A DNA stretch of 64,000 nucleotides from Neobacillus mesonae (GTDB taxonomy: Bacteria; Bacillota; Bacilli; Paenibacillales; Paenibacillaceae), in the NCBI GenBank assembly GCA_023715865.1, contig JAMBOW010000002.1, positions 62,001 through 126,000 of the forward strand, in the 5' to 3' direction. Shown one piece after another: positions 1 through 7,658 of the stretch (positions are counted from its first letter, which is position 1; every line of letters begins with the position of its first letter). The translations under genes were made by a program, and so were the position numbers. The notes beneath the pieces were generated by a model. The model was not told where the DNA came from. It searched no databases and saw only the letters and a list, made by a program, of their open reading frames with translations.

Positions 1-29
1 TGTTTTCCTTGATAAGTTAGTGCTTTCAT
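1..29 (-). CDS. Probable zinc-dependent alcohol dehydrogenase, first 9 codons only (runs off window)
   Basis: Reading leftwards from an ATG at 29 gives MKALTYQGK, preceded by a good ribosome site (GAGAGGAG, about 8 nt upstream). This opening is typical of Zn-dependent alcohol/formaldehyde dehydrogenases of the MDR family. Only nine residues are visible, so the family call rests on the N-terminal signature alone. The gene is divergent from the sigma-factor gene at 228, so the 200 bp between them should hold both promoters; I could not pick out a convincing one. Confidence 0.45.
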
Positions 30-227
30 GAATATCACTCCTCTCACGCTTATAAGTAACCACATTCAGAGCGTAATTATCAGCACTAAAGCATTTCATA
101 ATAAAAAGATTAGGATGATATTGGAAGTTAAATTCAAAATTATGGAGTAAACTTTCAAATTATAGTAAAATAGTGGAATGATTATTCAAAAAAAGAAAAG
201 AAGCTTCATATTAGAGAGGGGATAATT

Positions 228-818
228 ATGTCGGACCGGATCCAACTTCTGTTGGCTGCGGACTATAATGATCTAGGCGAATCCCTGCAGAGAGAGATCT
301 ACTATGAGTACTATCAAATGATGTACGGCTTTATCGTATATATACTGAAAGATCACTCGGCCGCTGAGGACATTATTCAGGAAGCATTCATCAAAATTAT
401 TAAAAATAAGCCCGAATTCGAGAATGAAATCAAATTGAAAGCATGGCTGAAAGTCGTTACCAAAAATACGGCGATAAATTATTTAAGAAAAAACAAAAAA
501 TATCGCAACCAAATCGATGCTGACAGTGTTTTCTTAGATACAGAGACTGTACAACAGACTTCAGCTTCTGTAGAATCCGTAGTGGAAACGAAGCTGATGC
601 AGGAATCCATAGAGCGCTATATGGAGAAGCTCAAACCGGAATACAGATCTCTGATCGAATTGCGATGGAAACAAGGGCTGAGCTATCGTGAGATGGCTGA
701 GCTTCTTGATACCAGAGAAGATGTGATTAAGCAGCGTCTATTCCGCGCAAGGGAAAGCATTAAGAAACTGTTGCATAGAGAGTGGGGTGCAGCACATGAG
801 CAAAGAAAAGTCAGATGA
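228..818 (+). CDS. ECF-type RNA polymerase sigma factor
   Basis: A 196-residue group IV (extracytoplasmic function) sigma factor. Region 2 lies at about residues 25–85 and includes the core-binding/-10 recognition stretch AAEDIIQEAFIKI. Region 4, a helix-turn-helix for the -35 element, lies at about 128–180 (LSYREMAELLDTREDVIKQR). There is no region 3, as expected for the class. The ATG at 228 follows a GAGAGGGG ribosome site. The gene overlaps the next one (796–1719) by 23 nt, and that product is a one-pass membrane protein with a charged cytoplasmic head: the usual sigma/anti-sigma operon. Likely held inactive at the membrane until an envelope signal releases it. The signal and regulon are unknown; a candidate ECF promoter lies at 2378–2404. 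Confidence 0.9.
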   Translation: MSDRIQLLLAADYNDLGESLQREIYYEYYQMMYGFIVYILKDHSAAEDIIQEAFIKIIKNKPEFENEIKLKAWLKVVTKNTAINYLRKNKKYRNQIDADSVFLDTETVQQTSASVESVVETKLMQESIERYMEKLKPEYRSLIELRWKQGLSYREMAELLDTREDVIKQRLFRARESIKKLLHREWGAAHEQRKVR

Positions 819-1719
819 CTGGTTCGATGACCAATTGGACGAAGTTTTTGAACGTGAGTTTGAAGAAGCTTTTGATCTTGCTTTCGAAAATGCCGCGGCT
901 GCCTCCACTTCGGTGAACAAGGAAGCTATGGCAGCTTCTTGGGACAAGGTTAATACTGAAATCCGGAAGATCAAGAAACGTAAAAATAGAATAAAAAGAT
1001 GGCAGCTGGCAGGTATCGTTGCTGCTTCTATCGCGATCGGAGCTACCGTTTTCAGTACTCCGTTAGGCATTGAGGCAGGTACAATTATGCAAAGACTTAT
1101 GAAAATAGGCGATGATGTCTCCCTAGTCTTTACAGGACCGCAGCCAGATCATTCAACCGCATTGACCGTGCCTCCGCCTGAGGTTCTGAACGATCCATAT
1201 TATAATGACACTTGGCAGCCTAATGAAGCTCCGGATGAAGTAACAGTATCCGATGAACACACCTTATTACTTGTGGAATTACCAGAAGAAACAGCAATAA
1301 ATAACACCTCTTTTGTCTTGAACGAGTTCGAACTTCCTTTCACTCCAACAAAAACCAAGCATTATTTACTTCTAGACGAAGAGAATCCGATGTATCCTGA
1401 GAATCCATACAAATCTGATGAGATTGATTTTGAGTTCTATGAAGGTAATGAACCAAAAGTCACCGTTGCAATTAAGAAGATGTTTCCTGAGGATCCTAAT
1501 GCACAGTTCGGAATAACAATGAATTTCAGTGGCGTTCCTGAGGAAATAAGACTTGAAGATGGAACGGAAGCTGTTTTTTACGAGAATGGAAATTACGACC
1601 AGCTCGTGTTCAGAAACCATTTAGCTGTTGTTATGATTATGGGACCCCTTCCTAAGGATGATATGTTGTTCATTGCTAATTCTATTCAAGAAACCAACTC
1701 CTTTACAATGAAGCCATAG
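796..1719 (+). CDS. Membrane-anchored anti-sigma factor (DUF4367-like extracellular domain)
   Basis: About 307 residues. A charged cytoplasmic head of about 70 residues, rich in D/E then K/R, is followed by one transmembrane helix (WQLAGIVAASIAIGATVFS) and a roughly 215-residue outer domain. The end of that domain (VFYENGNYDQLVF…AVVMIMGPLPKDDMLFIANS) resembles DUF4367-type sensor domains. It overlaps the sigma gene, so the two are translated together and it most likely sequesters that sigma factor. I start it at the ATG at 796 (MSKEKSDDW); an in-frame GTG at 787 is possible, but the GGGG ribosome site suits 796 better. A perfect 12-bp terminator follows. Sigma partnering is inferred from synteny and topology. 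Confidence 0.8.
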   Translation: MSKEKSDDWFDDQLDEVFEREFEEAFDLAFENAAAASTSVNKEAMAASWDKVNTEIRKIKKRKNRIKRWQLAGIVAASIAIGATVFSTPLGIEAGTIMQRLMKIGDDVSLVFTGPQPDHSTALTVPPPEVLNDPYYNDTWQPNEAPDEVTVSDEHTLLLVELPEETAINNTSFVLNEFELPFTPTKTKHYLLLDEENPMYPENPYKSDEIDFEFYEGNEPKVTVAIKKMFPEDPNAQFGITMNFSGVPEEIRLEDGTEAVFYENGNYDQLVFRNHLAVVMIMGPLPKDDMLFIANSIQETNSFTMKP

Positions 1720-1727
1720 CATTAAGT

Positions 1728-1761
1728 GGTGCCGATACTTAATAGTATCGGCACCTTTTTT
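1728..1761 (+). terminator. Rho-independent terminator of the sigma/anti-sigma operon
   Basis: Perfect 12-bp stem GGTGCCGATACT / AGTATCGGCACC with a TAAT loop, followed by six T. It sits 8 nt after the anti-sigma stop codon. Confidence 0.95.
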
Positions 1762-1849
1762 AATCTTTTTTAGTCTTCATTAATATTATCAGTAAGTTGT
1801 TACACGAATTCAAATCTTGCCTAACTTATAATATTCAGGTTCATTATAC

Positions 1850-2329
1850 TTAATTAAGAAGAAAATTATTGGAGTAAGTCGTTGCCTTCTCAATCGTTCC
1901 ATTTACTCTAGCTGTATGGGTTGAGAATGTCCTGTAATAATAACCAGACTCTTCACTATTTACGATCAAACTATTATCAATCGTATTCGAGTTTTCAGCC
2001 GACTTGTTAATCGACTTTACATTGATCCAGCTTGAGCCGGTCCACTTTTGCAAAGTAATATCCAAACTTATAAAGCCAGCAATAAGACCCGTACGAGTAT
2101 ACCCTGACATCATCATCCCGCTGCCGCTTCGATTTACTGTGCTTCCATAGCCCGTTAAATAATTGTATGCCGCAAGGGGAGCAAATACATGTTCTTCCGG
2201 CGGCTTTGTCGTTAATGCTCCTGGCTCGAGCTGTTCTTCAGCACCAGCCAAGCTAGCGGCAAATAGGGATAAGACCAGTATTAGTGGAAATACAATCCGC
2301 ATTTTTTGGTTTTTTACAACGTTTAACAT
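1850..2329 (-). CDS. Small secreted protein of unknown function
   Basis: About 159 residues with a clear signal peptide: basic start (MLNVVKNQKMR), hydrophobic core (IVFPLILVLSLFAASLAGA), and cleavage probably after AGA. The mature part is rich in Ser, Tyr, Gly and Thr and looks like a small beta-rich extracellular protein. It resembles small secreted Bacillus/Paenibacillus proteins of the DUF6147 type, but I would not fix that family. The ATG at 2329 is 8 nt after AGGAAAGG; in-frame GTG 2338 and ATG 2335 are too close to that site. An ECF-like promoter (2378–2404) lies upstream, which would tie it to the nearby sigma factor. Confidence 0.7.
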   Translation of the reverse strand: MLNVVKNQKMRIVFPLILVLSLFAASLAGAEEQLEPGALTTKPPEEHVFAPLAAYNYLTGYGSTVNRSGSGMMMSGYTRTGLIAGFISLDITLQKWTGSSWINVKSINKSAENSNTIDNSLIVNSEESGYYYRTFSTHTARVNGTIEKATTYSNNFLLN

Positions 2330-2377
2330 TGACATCACCTTTCCTTAATATGTAATTTGGTTGAATATACGAGTAGA

Positions 2378-2404
2378 TACGCGAACGTTTTTGTGTAGGT
2401 TTCA
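2378..2404 (-). promoter_or_regulatory. Candidate ECF-sigma promoter
   Basis: On the minus strand TGAAAC (2404–2399) and CGTA (2381–2378) are separated by 17 bp. This resembles Bacillus sigma-W/X-type promoters (TGAAAC, about 16 bp, CGTA/CGTC). It lies about 50 nt upstream of the secreted-protein gene 1850–2329 and within 2 kb of an ECF sigma gene. The match is by eye and spacing is one base longer than ideal. Confidence 0.4.
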
Positions 2405-2431
2405 CAGGTAAAAAAACTGTAATAAGCGTTA

Positions 2432-2633
2432 CATTTTTGTCGCTTTACTCCAGTTGCTAAAAGCAAGCGTCATTCGCCATTCAAAAATTCCACTAGGAGC
2501 ACTCATAAGTGCATTGATCCCAAGAGTTTGTTGAGCTACATTTGATGTTGGTGGCATACTCTCGCGTTCCATTTTTGTCGTCTCTCTCCAATTGCCAAAA
2601 GCAAAAGTCGTTCGTCATTCAAAAATTCCACTA
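2432..2633 (-). repeat. Imperfect 64-bp direct repeat pair, possibly encoding a repeated peptide
   Basis: Two 64-nt copies (2432–2495 and 2570–2633) are about 84% identical and 138 bp apart. Since 138 is a multiple of three, both copies read in one minus-strand frame as SGIFE-W/stop-R-x-T-x-AF-x-NW-xxx-TKM. An ORF from ATG 2572 to the stop at 2429 would give 47 residues, starting MERESMPPTSNVAQQ and ending SNWSKATKM. Copy 2 carries a TGA where copy 1 has TGG. The far end of copy 2 touches the T-tract of the next terminator. No ribosome site is obvious, so this looks more like a repetitive intergenic element than a gene. Confidence 0.6.
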
Positions 2634-2669
2634 AAAAACCCTATGAACAATGACTCGCTGTTCATAGGG
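2633..2669 (-). terminator. Rho-independent terminator after the CorC/CNNM gene
   Basis: Minus strand CCCTATGAACA / TGTTCATAGGG, 11-bp perfect stem with a 9-nt loop, followed by six T. It lies 16 nt past the stop of 2685–4001. Confidence 0.93.
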
Positions 2670-2684
2670 CAATTATGTAAAGCA

Positions 2685-4001
2685 TTAAGCACCGGGTTCT
2701 TCCATTTTCACAAAACCTTTAATCAGTTTTATTCTGGATATACGATGATGATCTACTTCCTCAATACAATATTTATGGCTTCCATAGATGACAAATTCCC
2801 CCGGCCTTGGCGGGAAAGATTTCAGCATGGACAGCATCCACCCTCCGAGAGTATCATAGCCGGTTTCTTCTAGTTCAAGCGACAACATCTGTTTTAATTC
2901 TTCAAGCAGAATAAGTCCATCAATAGAATATTCCGAAGCCCCCATATACTCGACTAACGGTCGTTCGTTATCGAATTCATCCTGGATTTCTCCAAGGATC
3001 TCTTCCACAATATCCTCCAGCGTGACAAGACCTGAGGTTCCGCCGTATTCATCAATCACAATCGCGATCTGAGTTCTTGCTGTCTTCATCTGTTTAAGCA
3101 GCACTGCGATGGAAGTAGATTCAGGAACTGTTAGAATGGGACGTATTGTGGTTAAATACTCCTCCATTCCGGACATAAATAAATCTTTCAAATGCACAAA
3201 GCCAATAATTTGATCTTTATCTCCTGTACAGACTGGATAACGCGTCCGCATTTGTATGCTGGCGATTTTCAGGTTTTCCTGAACCGTCCATTCCGTGTTT
3301 AAACAAATCATCTCTGTACGCGGAATCATAATCTCTCTTGCGGTCGTTTTAGAGAAATCAAATATGTTATCAAGCAGCGTATACTCAAAAGGATCAATAA
3401 TTCCATCATTTTTGCCTGCTTTCATTAATCCTATAAGTTCTTCGCTCTGCACTCTTGCTTTCGCATTGGATGAGTGCTGACCGCCTCCCTTGCTTTGGGG
3501 ACTTTTCATTCCACGACTCAGCATCCAAACGAGAGGTGTCATCAAAACTGAAAAAACGATCAAAAACCCTCCGGTCCTTTGCAAAATAAGTTCTTGAAAG
3601 CGATATGGCAAAGTAGCTGGAATGACATGACCTAATACAAGATAGACAAGGGTTATGACCAGAATGGCACAAACGGTGGACAGCCATCCGGCCAGTAAGG
3701 CGCTCAAACCTGCGTATTCCAATATAGGCGCTAGCCGAAAGGCAATCGCCGGTTCACTAAACCATCCAAGTCCAAGAACTGGCAGGAACATGCCTAATTG
3801 ACAAGTCATTTGATACCGTTTTGTATCAGCATACAGCTTGGTCAGAAACTTACTATTCTCATAGATCGTCTCGTTTTGATCTTTAGATCGTACAGGCGAG
3901 TTACGACTGAGGCTATTATTAAGTAAAGCAAAAAATCCGCTCAGTAAAGCGAGAATCAGCATCATCATTGCATAGATGCCAAACGGCAGGGGGTCACTCA
4001 A
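2685..4001 (-). CDS. CNNM/CorC (HlyC/CorC) family transporter with CBS pair
   Basis: About 438 residues. An N-terminal CNNM (DUF21) membrane domain has four hydrophobic segments (for instance MMMLILALLSGFFALL and AILVITLVYLVLG). A CBS pair follows (IMIPRTEM…RTRYPV and a second repeat ending IVIDEYGGTSGLVTLEDI), then a C-terminal CorC_HlyC domain. The family is linked to Mg2+/Co2+ export and magnesium homeostasis. Start: the frame is open to an ATG at 4091, but residues before TTG 4001 look non-native, whereas LSDPLPFGIYAMMM matches the usual family start, so I prefer TTG at 4001. Oddly, the strongest ribosome site here (AAAGGAGGTG, about 4036–4046) has no in-frame start codon at normal spacing. 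Monocistronic, with its own terminator. Confidence 0.85.
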   Translation of the reverse strand: MSDPLPFGIYAMMMLILALLSGFFALLNNSLSRNSPVRSKDQNETIYENSKFLTKLYADTKRYQMTCQLGMFLPVLGLGWFSEPAIAFRLAPILEYAGLSALLAGWLSTVCAILVITLVYLVLGHVIPATLPYRFQELILQRTGGFLIVFSVLMTPLVWMLSRGMKSPQSKGGGQHSSNAKARVQSEELIGLMKAGKNDGIIDPFEYTLLDNIFDFSKTTAREIMIPRTEMICLNTEWTVQENLKIASIQMRTRYPVCTGDKDQIIGFVHLKDLFMSGMEEYLTTIRPILTVPESTSIAVLLKQMKTARTQIAIVIDEYGGTSGLVTLEDIVEEILGEIQDEFDNERPLVEYMGASEYSIDGLILLEELKQMLSLELEETGYDTLGGWMLSMLKSFPPRPGEFVIYGSHKYCIEEVDHHRISRIKLIKGFVKMEEPGA

Positions 4002-4127
4002 ATAAGGTCCTACATACCGCTCCCGATATGCAGGTCCACCTCCTTTTTGTACTTCGTTAATAGCATGACAATGATATCCATACACACACAATCGCTGATA
4101 TATATGCGCTTGTTAATAAAATGATGG

Positions 4128-4180
4128 CAAAAAAGTCTTTGCCATTCAAACTTTTTACGTTTGAATGGAACAAAGACTTT
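4128..4180 (-). terminator. Rho-independent terminator after cwlJ–gerQ
   Basis: Long stem: minus strand AAGTCTTTG..CCATTCAAAC pairs with GTTTGAATGG..CAAAGACTT with a small bulge, followed by TTTTTT. It lies directly after the gerQ stop. Confidence 0.92.
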
Positions 4181-4199
4181 CTAAGCAAATATTCTGATG

Positions 4200-4646
4200 T
4201 TAACGTCTGCCTCCGCGAGGAGCAGGCGGAGCATATGGGTACTCATAATTAAGCGGCTCATCAAATGTAGCATAGTCGAAGTTAACCATTAAAATGATGA
4301 TGCGTTGGCCTGTATTCGGATCACTAATAATAATATGATCGCGGCCAGCAGCCTCAAGTATTCCTTTAAACACTTTGGCGTTCCATTCTCTGTTGCCTTC
4401 ATATGTCGCGTAGAATGTACCGTATTTCCCAAGGTTCAATCTAAGTATATTTTCAATAAAGGACTGCTCTGTAAATGGAATATTTTGCTGAAGCACCGCC
4501 CCACCTGGAGTCATAACACTCCCACTTGATACTTCAGGTGGAACAACAGTCATTCCTCCTTGCATTCCTTGCATATTTCTCTGGGCATTTGCTGGCCCAG
4601 CGTTTCCGATCTTATAGGATACAGGCTGATAAGGTTGGTTAAACAT
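4200..4646 (-). CDS. gerQ: Spore coat protein GerQ
   Basis: 148 residues. A low-complexity Gln/Met/Gly/Pro-rich N-terminal half is followed by the conserved GerQ core of about 80 residues (SFIENILRLNLGKYGTFYAT…DHIIISDPNTGQRIIILMVN) and a short Pro/Arg tail. In Bacillus, GerQ is an inner-coat protein needed for CwlJ localisation, and becomes crosslinked by transglutaminase. It follows cwlJ by 36 nt in the same direction and is closed by a strong terminator, reproducing the known cwlJ–gerQ operon. Expression is expected in the mother cell during sporulation; I did not find a convincing sigma-E promoter. Confidence 0.93.
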   Translation of the reverse strand: MFNQPYQPVSYKIGNAGPANAQRNMQGMQGGMTVVPPEVSSGSVMTPGGAVLQQNIPFTEQSFIENILRLNLGKYGTFYATYEGNREWNAKVFKGILEAAGRDHIIISDPNTGQRIIILMVNFDYATFDEPLNYEYPYAPPAPRGGRR

Positions 4647-4682
4647 TTGAATACCTCCTAAGACTAATATACTAAATAAAAA

Positions 4683-5105
4683 TTAATAAACTGCCGGACA
4701 ATCTGCCCCGGATGGACTGAAGAAACAGTGCGCGCGATACCTTCCGGTATTTTGCTGGTTATACCAAGTTCCTGGACATGCACCCGCCGGTCTGAAAAAC
4801 CAAAGCGCATTGCTCGCCGGCCATACCTTCTCGCCATTGATTACACGTCTTGCTAAACGGATCTCCGACTCTCTAGCAGCCTGATAAAAGTAACCTTTTT
4901 GTATGGCTTCAAAGCCGCCAGGCGACTGGAATACCATGTCATTAACGGAGCGAATATTACGAAAATCAAGACATCCGCCTAAAATCCGATTCACCCCGAC
5001 GTTTCCGACAAGAAGCATTCCTGTATCTCCATCCTCTTCTGCTTCAGCCCTCATAAGCCGGGCCAACACTTTTACGTCCTCGGAGTTTGCTTTAATAACT
5101 GCCAA
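4683..5105 (-). CDS. cwlJ: Spore cortex-lytic enzyme CwlJ (cell wall hydrolase)
   Basis: About 140 residues, close to the usual CwlJ length. Family features: N-terminal VIKANSEDVKVLARLMRAEA with the catalytic-type glutamate, GNVGVNRI, and the aromatic C-terminal half (NALWFFRPAG). CwlJ degrades spore cortex peptidoglycan during germination, notably in response to Ca-dipicolinate. I place the start at TTG 5105, because AGAGGAGGG sits 7–8 nt upstream and the resulting MAVIKANSEDV matches CwlJ starts; the open frame continues to an ATG at 5150, but that extension is not family-like. Operon with gerQ. Confidence 0.92.
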   Translation of the reverse strand: MAVIKANSEDVKVLARLMRAEAEEDGDTGMLLVGNVGVNRILGGCLDFRNIRSVNDMVFQSPGGFEAIQKGYFYQAARESEIRLARRVINGEKVWPASNALWFFRPAGACPGTWYNQQNTGRYRAHCFFSPSGADCPAVY

Positions 5106-5204
5106 TTCCGTTCCCTCCTCTCTGTATGTCGTGAGCCTCTCACCTTTCACCCTATATCCTATTGTGCATTCGCCCAGTTCGTGACACTTTCAGCAAAAAA
5201 ATTA

Positions 5205-5247
5205 CAAAAAAATCCTGCAATCGCTTATGATGGCGAAATGCAGGATT
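5205..5247 (-). terminator. Rho-independent terminator after the 52-aa gene
   Basis: Stem AATCCTGCA / TGCAGGATT extended by TCGC/GCGA, followed on the minus strand by a T-run (TTTTTTTGTAA). It lies 34 nt past the stop of 5282–5440. Confidence 0.85.
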
Positions 5248-5281
5248 AGTTTAAGCTTACTCAAGAGGTAATAAACCATGC

Positions 5282-5440
5282 TCATTTGTTCTTGAAATTT
5301 CGAAAATATCGAATAATATACCAACCGATTAGTACAATCAGAGAAAGTACAACCACACTTGTAATCAGCCAGATGGAGCTATAAGTGCTTTCAGTTCCGG
5401 ACATAGGTCCAAAAGCAGGTTGGGTATTCAGCCAGTTCAT
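5282..5440 (-). CDS. 52-residue single-pass membrane protein, unknown function
   Basis: A short gene found by reading the minus strand: ATG at 5440 follows GGAGGGCAAA, an excellent ribosome site, and the frame ends in TGA at 5282. The product is an outer segment of about 23 residues (MNWLNTQPAFGPMSG…), one transmembrane helix (IWLITSVVVLSLIVLIGW), then a basic tail (YFRNFKNK) that predicts the C-terminus inside. It has its own terminator. Its place beside cwlJ–gerQ might suggest a sporulation role, but nothing in the sequence shows that. No family recognised. Confidence 0.75.
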   Translation of the reverse strand: MNWLNTQPAFGPMSGTESTYSSIWLITSVVVLSLIVLIGWYIIRYFRNFKNK

Positions 5441-5591
5441 TTTGCCCTCCACAAATTATGTTTATTGTTATAGGACAGTGTAACAGATTTGTCTCTTTTT
5501 ATGAACCTATAATATGTATAATTGCTAATAGATGTAAAAAGAACCGACCTGTAAGGCCGGCTCAATAGATCGTTTCATTAGCTGAGCTTGA

Positions 5592-7514
5592 TTAAGGTTT
5601 TGATGAAATCCAATAATCGTAAGAATGGATAACATAGCCTTGGTACGCCTCATACTCAGCGAGCAATGCAGGTAATTTAGCAAGCTCTGCTTCCATGTAA
5701 GCAGCCCCTTCTTCATAGAAGGTAATGTGATCTCCTTCGTGGCTTTCTTTCATTTCGACGGATACGAGAAGCGGCTTTCCTAAACGGTCTGCAATCTCCA
5801 TTTCTTGTGCCACCACTGCTGCAATACCGTTTGATCCCTCTGCAGTATCCCGGAAAGCCATGAGTGAAATATGATCTAATGTTTGGATCATCCACTCGCT
5901 AACCGACATATTCTTACCTGGAAGTTCATACGTGTCAAGCCATACAGCTAGATCTGCGCTCGTTTCCAGATCAGAATCCTTTTTGGTTTCCTGTGCGAAA
6001 TATTCCATATTTGCTGCCCACTCTGTGAGCACGCGATCACGATCATTATGCCACGCTTCATTCGTGTAAGGCTCGATATCAAGATGGATCCCATGGAATT
6101 TTTCCAATTCTGAGGCATTTTGATTATATTCCTTAACATAGTTGATTAATCGGGCAATACGAGGGCGATTCTCTTCTAGTCCCCATATCGGATGCCCTCC
6201 CATTGCATGAACTTCGATCCCCATGGAAGCAGCCTGACTTACAAAGTTTCTGTACAACTCAAATGGCTGTTCCAAATCAAGTCGTACATAGAGAAAGTTC
6301 ACATTTTTTTCTTGCAAAAACTCAAGAACTCGCTCACTGTCGTATATCACTTGTTCAGCCTGCCAGATATAGGTTCCCCGATAGGAGTCCGGCTCAGGTG
6401 ATGGTTCTGGTTCCGGACTTGGTCCCGGCTCTGGACTTGGTTCCGGCTCTGGGCTCGGCTCCGGCCCTGGGCTTGGTTCCGGCTCTGGACTTGGTTCCGG
6501 CTCTGGGCTCGGCTCCGGCCCTGGGCTTGGTTCCGGCTCTGGACTTGGTTCCGGCTCTGGGCTCGGCTCCGGCCCTGGGCTTGGTTCCGGCTCTGGACTC
6601 GGTTCTGGATCTATCGGATTACCTGTCCCGCTGTCTCCAAGGATTGACCAATATACATAATCGTGTACAGCGATCCCTGCAAAATTGCGATATCCCTGTA
6701 AAGATGACGAGACCTCACTTAATACTTCCTCCATTGTCTCACGCGATTTACCTGCGAAGGAGGTATGCTCCTCCCCGGGCATCGGCTTGGCATTTACCCC
6801 AACAATGATTTCCGCATCATATTCCTCCGACCATTCCATCTCCTGTTCAATCACGTGATAAATGCTATTATCCCCATTAGCTTTATCACGGTAAGCCATT
6901 AAAGTGATATGATCGAACTTGTTCATGAACCATTGAATAAGTGGTTCACCTGAATGATCCGGTGTGTCATATTGGTCATACCAAAAAGGCAAATCAATGG
7001 CGCTTGTCAAGGATGGATCCTGATTTACAACATCTAAAAACTGTTCGAGGTTAGTCAAGTAAGACCGAATAATAGACTCGCTGTCCTCTTCCCACTCTTC
7101 AAGAACATACGGTTCAATATCCAGGTGAATACCTGCAAATCGCTCCCCTTCTTCGGACCCGGAATTGTAGTTTACAACCCAGTTAGCAAAACGCAGCAGT
7201 CGCTCCTGACCATCCTCTCTAGCCCAATAAGGATGACCTGCCAGGGCATCTATTGCAATTCCCCGCTCATGGGCGTTCCTTACAAAGGTCTGATACATCT
7301 CTTCCGGCTGAGTTAAGTCAATTCGCAAGTAAATATGATTAATATTCTGATTTTCGGCATAATCCAGTACTTCTTGGCCGCCATCTTGGATGGTCTCTGT
7401 CTGCCATAACCATGTTGCCCGCGTGGATTGGTTTGACGAATCGAAAGCGGTCATAAATATGACGCTTATAAATAATACAAACCATAACAAACCGCGGGAT
7501 TGAGTGCCGTTCAT
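5592..7514 (-). CDS. Secreted two-domain GH18-like (TIM-barrel) protein with Pro/Glu/Ser linker
   Basis: About 640 residues, starting at ATG 7514 after GGAGGGAGG (the frame is open to 7577). An N-terminal hydrophobic segment ([17 protein letters not shown]) is a signal peptide or anchor. Two homologous domains of about 250–290 residues follow, at roughly 30–320 and 405–640. Each carries the same motifs in order: YLRIDL or YVRLDL, AGHPYW or [15 protein letters not shown], a hydrophobic stretch ending LMAYRD or LMAFRD, and a closing aromatic strand. HLDIEPY followed by LMAYRD recalls strands 4 and 6 of GH18-type barrels (DxxDxDxE … MxYD), with D and E as candidate catalytic acids. The linker is about 75 residues of [12 protein letters not shown] repeats. 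Substrate unknown; an extracellular glycan is the reasonable guess. Confidence 0.75.
   Translation of the reverse strand: MNGTQSRGLLWFVLFISVIFMTAFDSSNQSTRATWLWQTETIQDGGQEVLDYAENQNINHIYLRIDLTQPEEMYQTFVRNAHERGIAIDALAGHPYWAREDGQERLLRFANWVVNYNSGSEEGERFAGIHLDIEPYVLEEWEEDSESIIRSYLTNLEQFLDVVNQDPSLTSAIDLPFWYDQYDTPDHSGEPLIQWFMNKFDHITLMAYRDKANGDNSIYHVIEQEMEWSEEYDAEIIVGVNAKPMPGEEHTSFAGKSRETMEEVLSEVSSSLQGYRNFAGIAVHDYVYWSILGDSGTGNPIDPEPSPEPEPSPGPEPSPEPEPSPEPEPSPGPEPSPEPEPSPEPEPSPGPEPSPEPEPSPEPGPSPEPEPSPEPDSYRGTYIWQAEQVIYDSERVLEFLQEKNVNFLYVRLDLEQPFELYRNFVSQAASMGIEVHAMGGHPIWGLEENRPRIARLINYVKEYNQNASELEKFHGIHLDIEPYTNEAWHNDRDRVLTEWAANMEYFAQETKKDSDLETSADLAVWLDTYELPGKNMSVSEWMIQTLDHISLMAFRDTAEGSNGIAAVVAQEMEIADRLGKPLLVSVEMKESHEGDHITFYEEGAAYMEAELAKLPALLAEYEAYQGYVIHSYDYWISSKP
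6396..6612 (-). repeat. 54-bp tandem repeat encoding the [12 protein letters not shown] linker
   Basis: About three near-perfect 54-bp units plus partial units, each encoding the 18-residue pattern [18 protein letters not shown]. The unit is built of shorter 18-bp subrepeats. It stays in frame inside the gene 5592–7514 and joins the two catalytic-like domains. Copy number could vary between strains by slippage without breaking the frame. Confidence 0.93.
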
Positions 7515-7575
7515 ATCCTCCCTCCAATTCTCCTCTCTTTTATAAACCAACGCTATTATAGCAGTGGACAAAAGC

Positions 7576-7613
7576 AAAAAGAATGAGCCCAGGTGCTCAA
7601 CTTGGGCTCATTC
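7576..7613 (-). terminator. Rho-independent terminator after the SDR gene
   Basis: Perfect 11-bp stem GAATGAGCCCA / TGGGCTCATTC with an 11-nt loop, followed on the minus strand by CTTTTT. It separates the SDR gene from 5592–7514. Confidence 0.88.
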
Positions 7614-7658
7614 TTCTATTTTCAGACTTTAGCCTGATTCATTAGGGCAGTCCCAGTT

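Noticed and set aside
6396..6612. CRISPR-like or minisatellite array
   Set aside because: The repeats are in frame and fully explained as a protein linker, with no spacers.
6203..6808. Plus-strand frame of about 200 codons with ALDLVPALG repeats
   Set aside because: It is the reverse reading of the PEPSPG linker repeat; repeats keep all frames open. No ribosome site.
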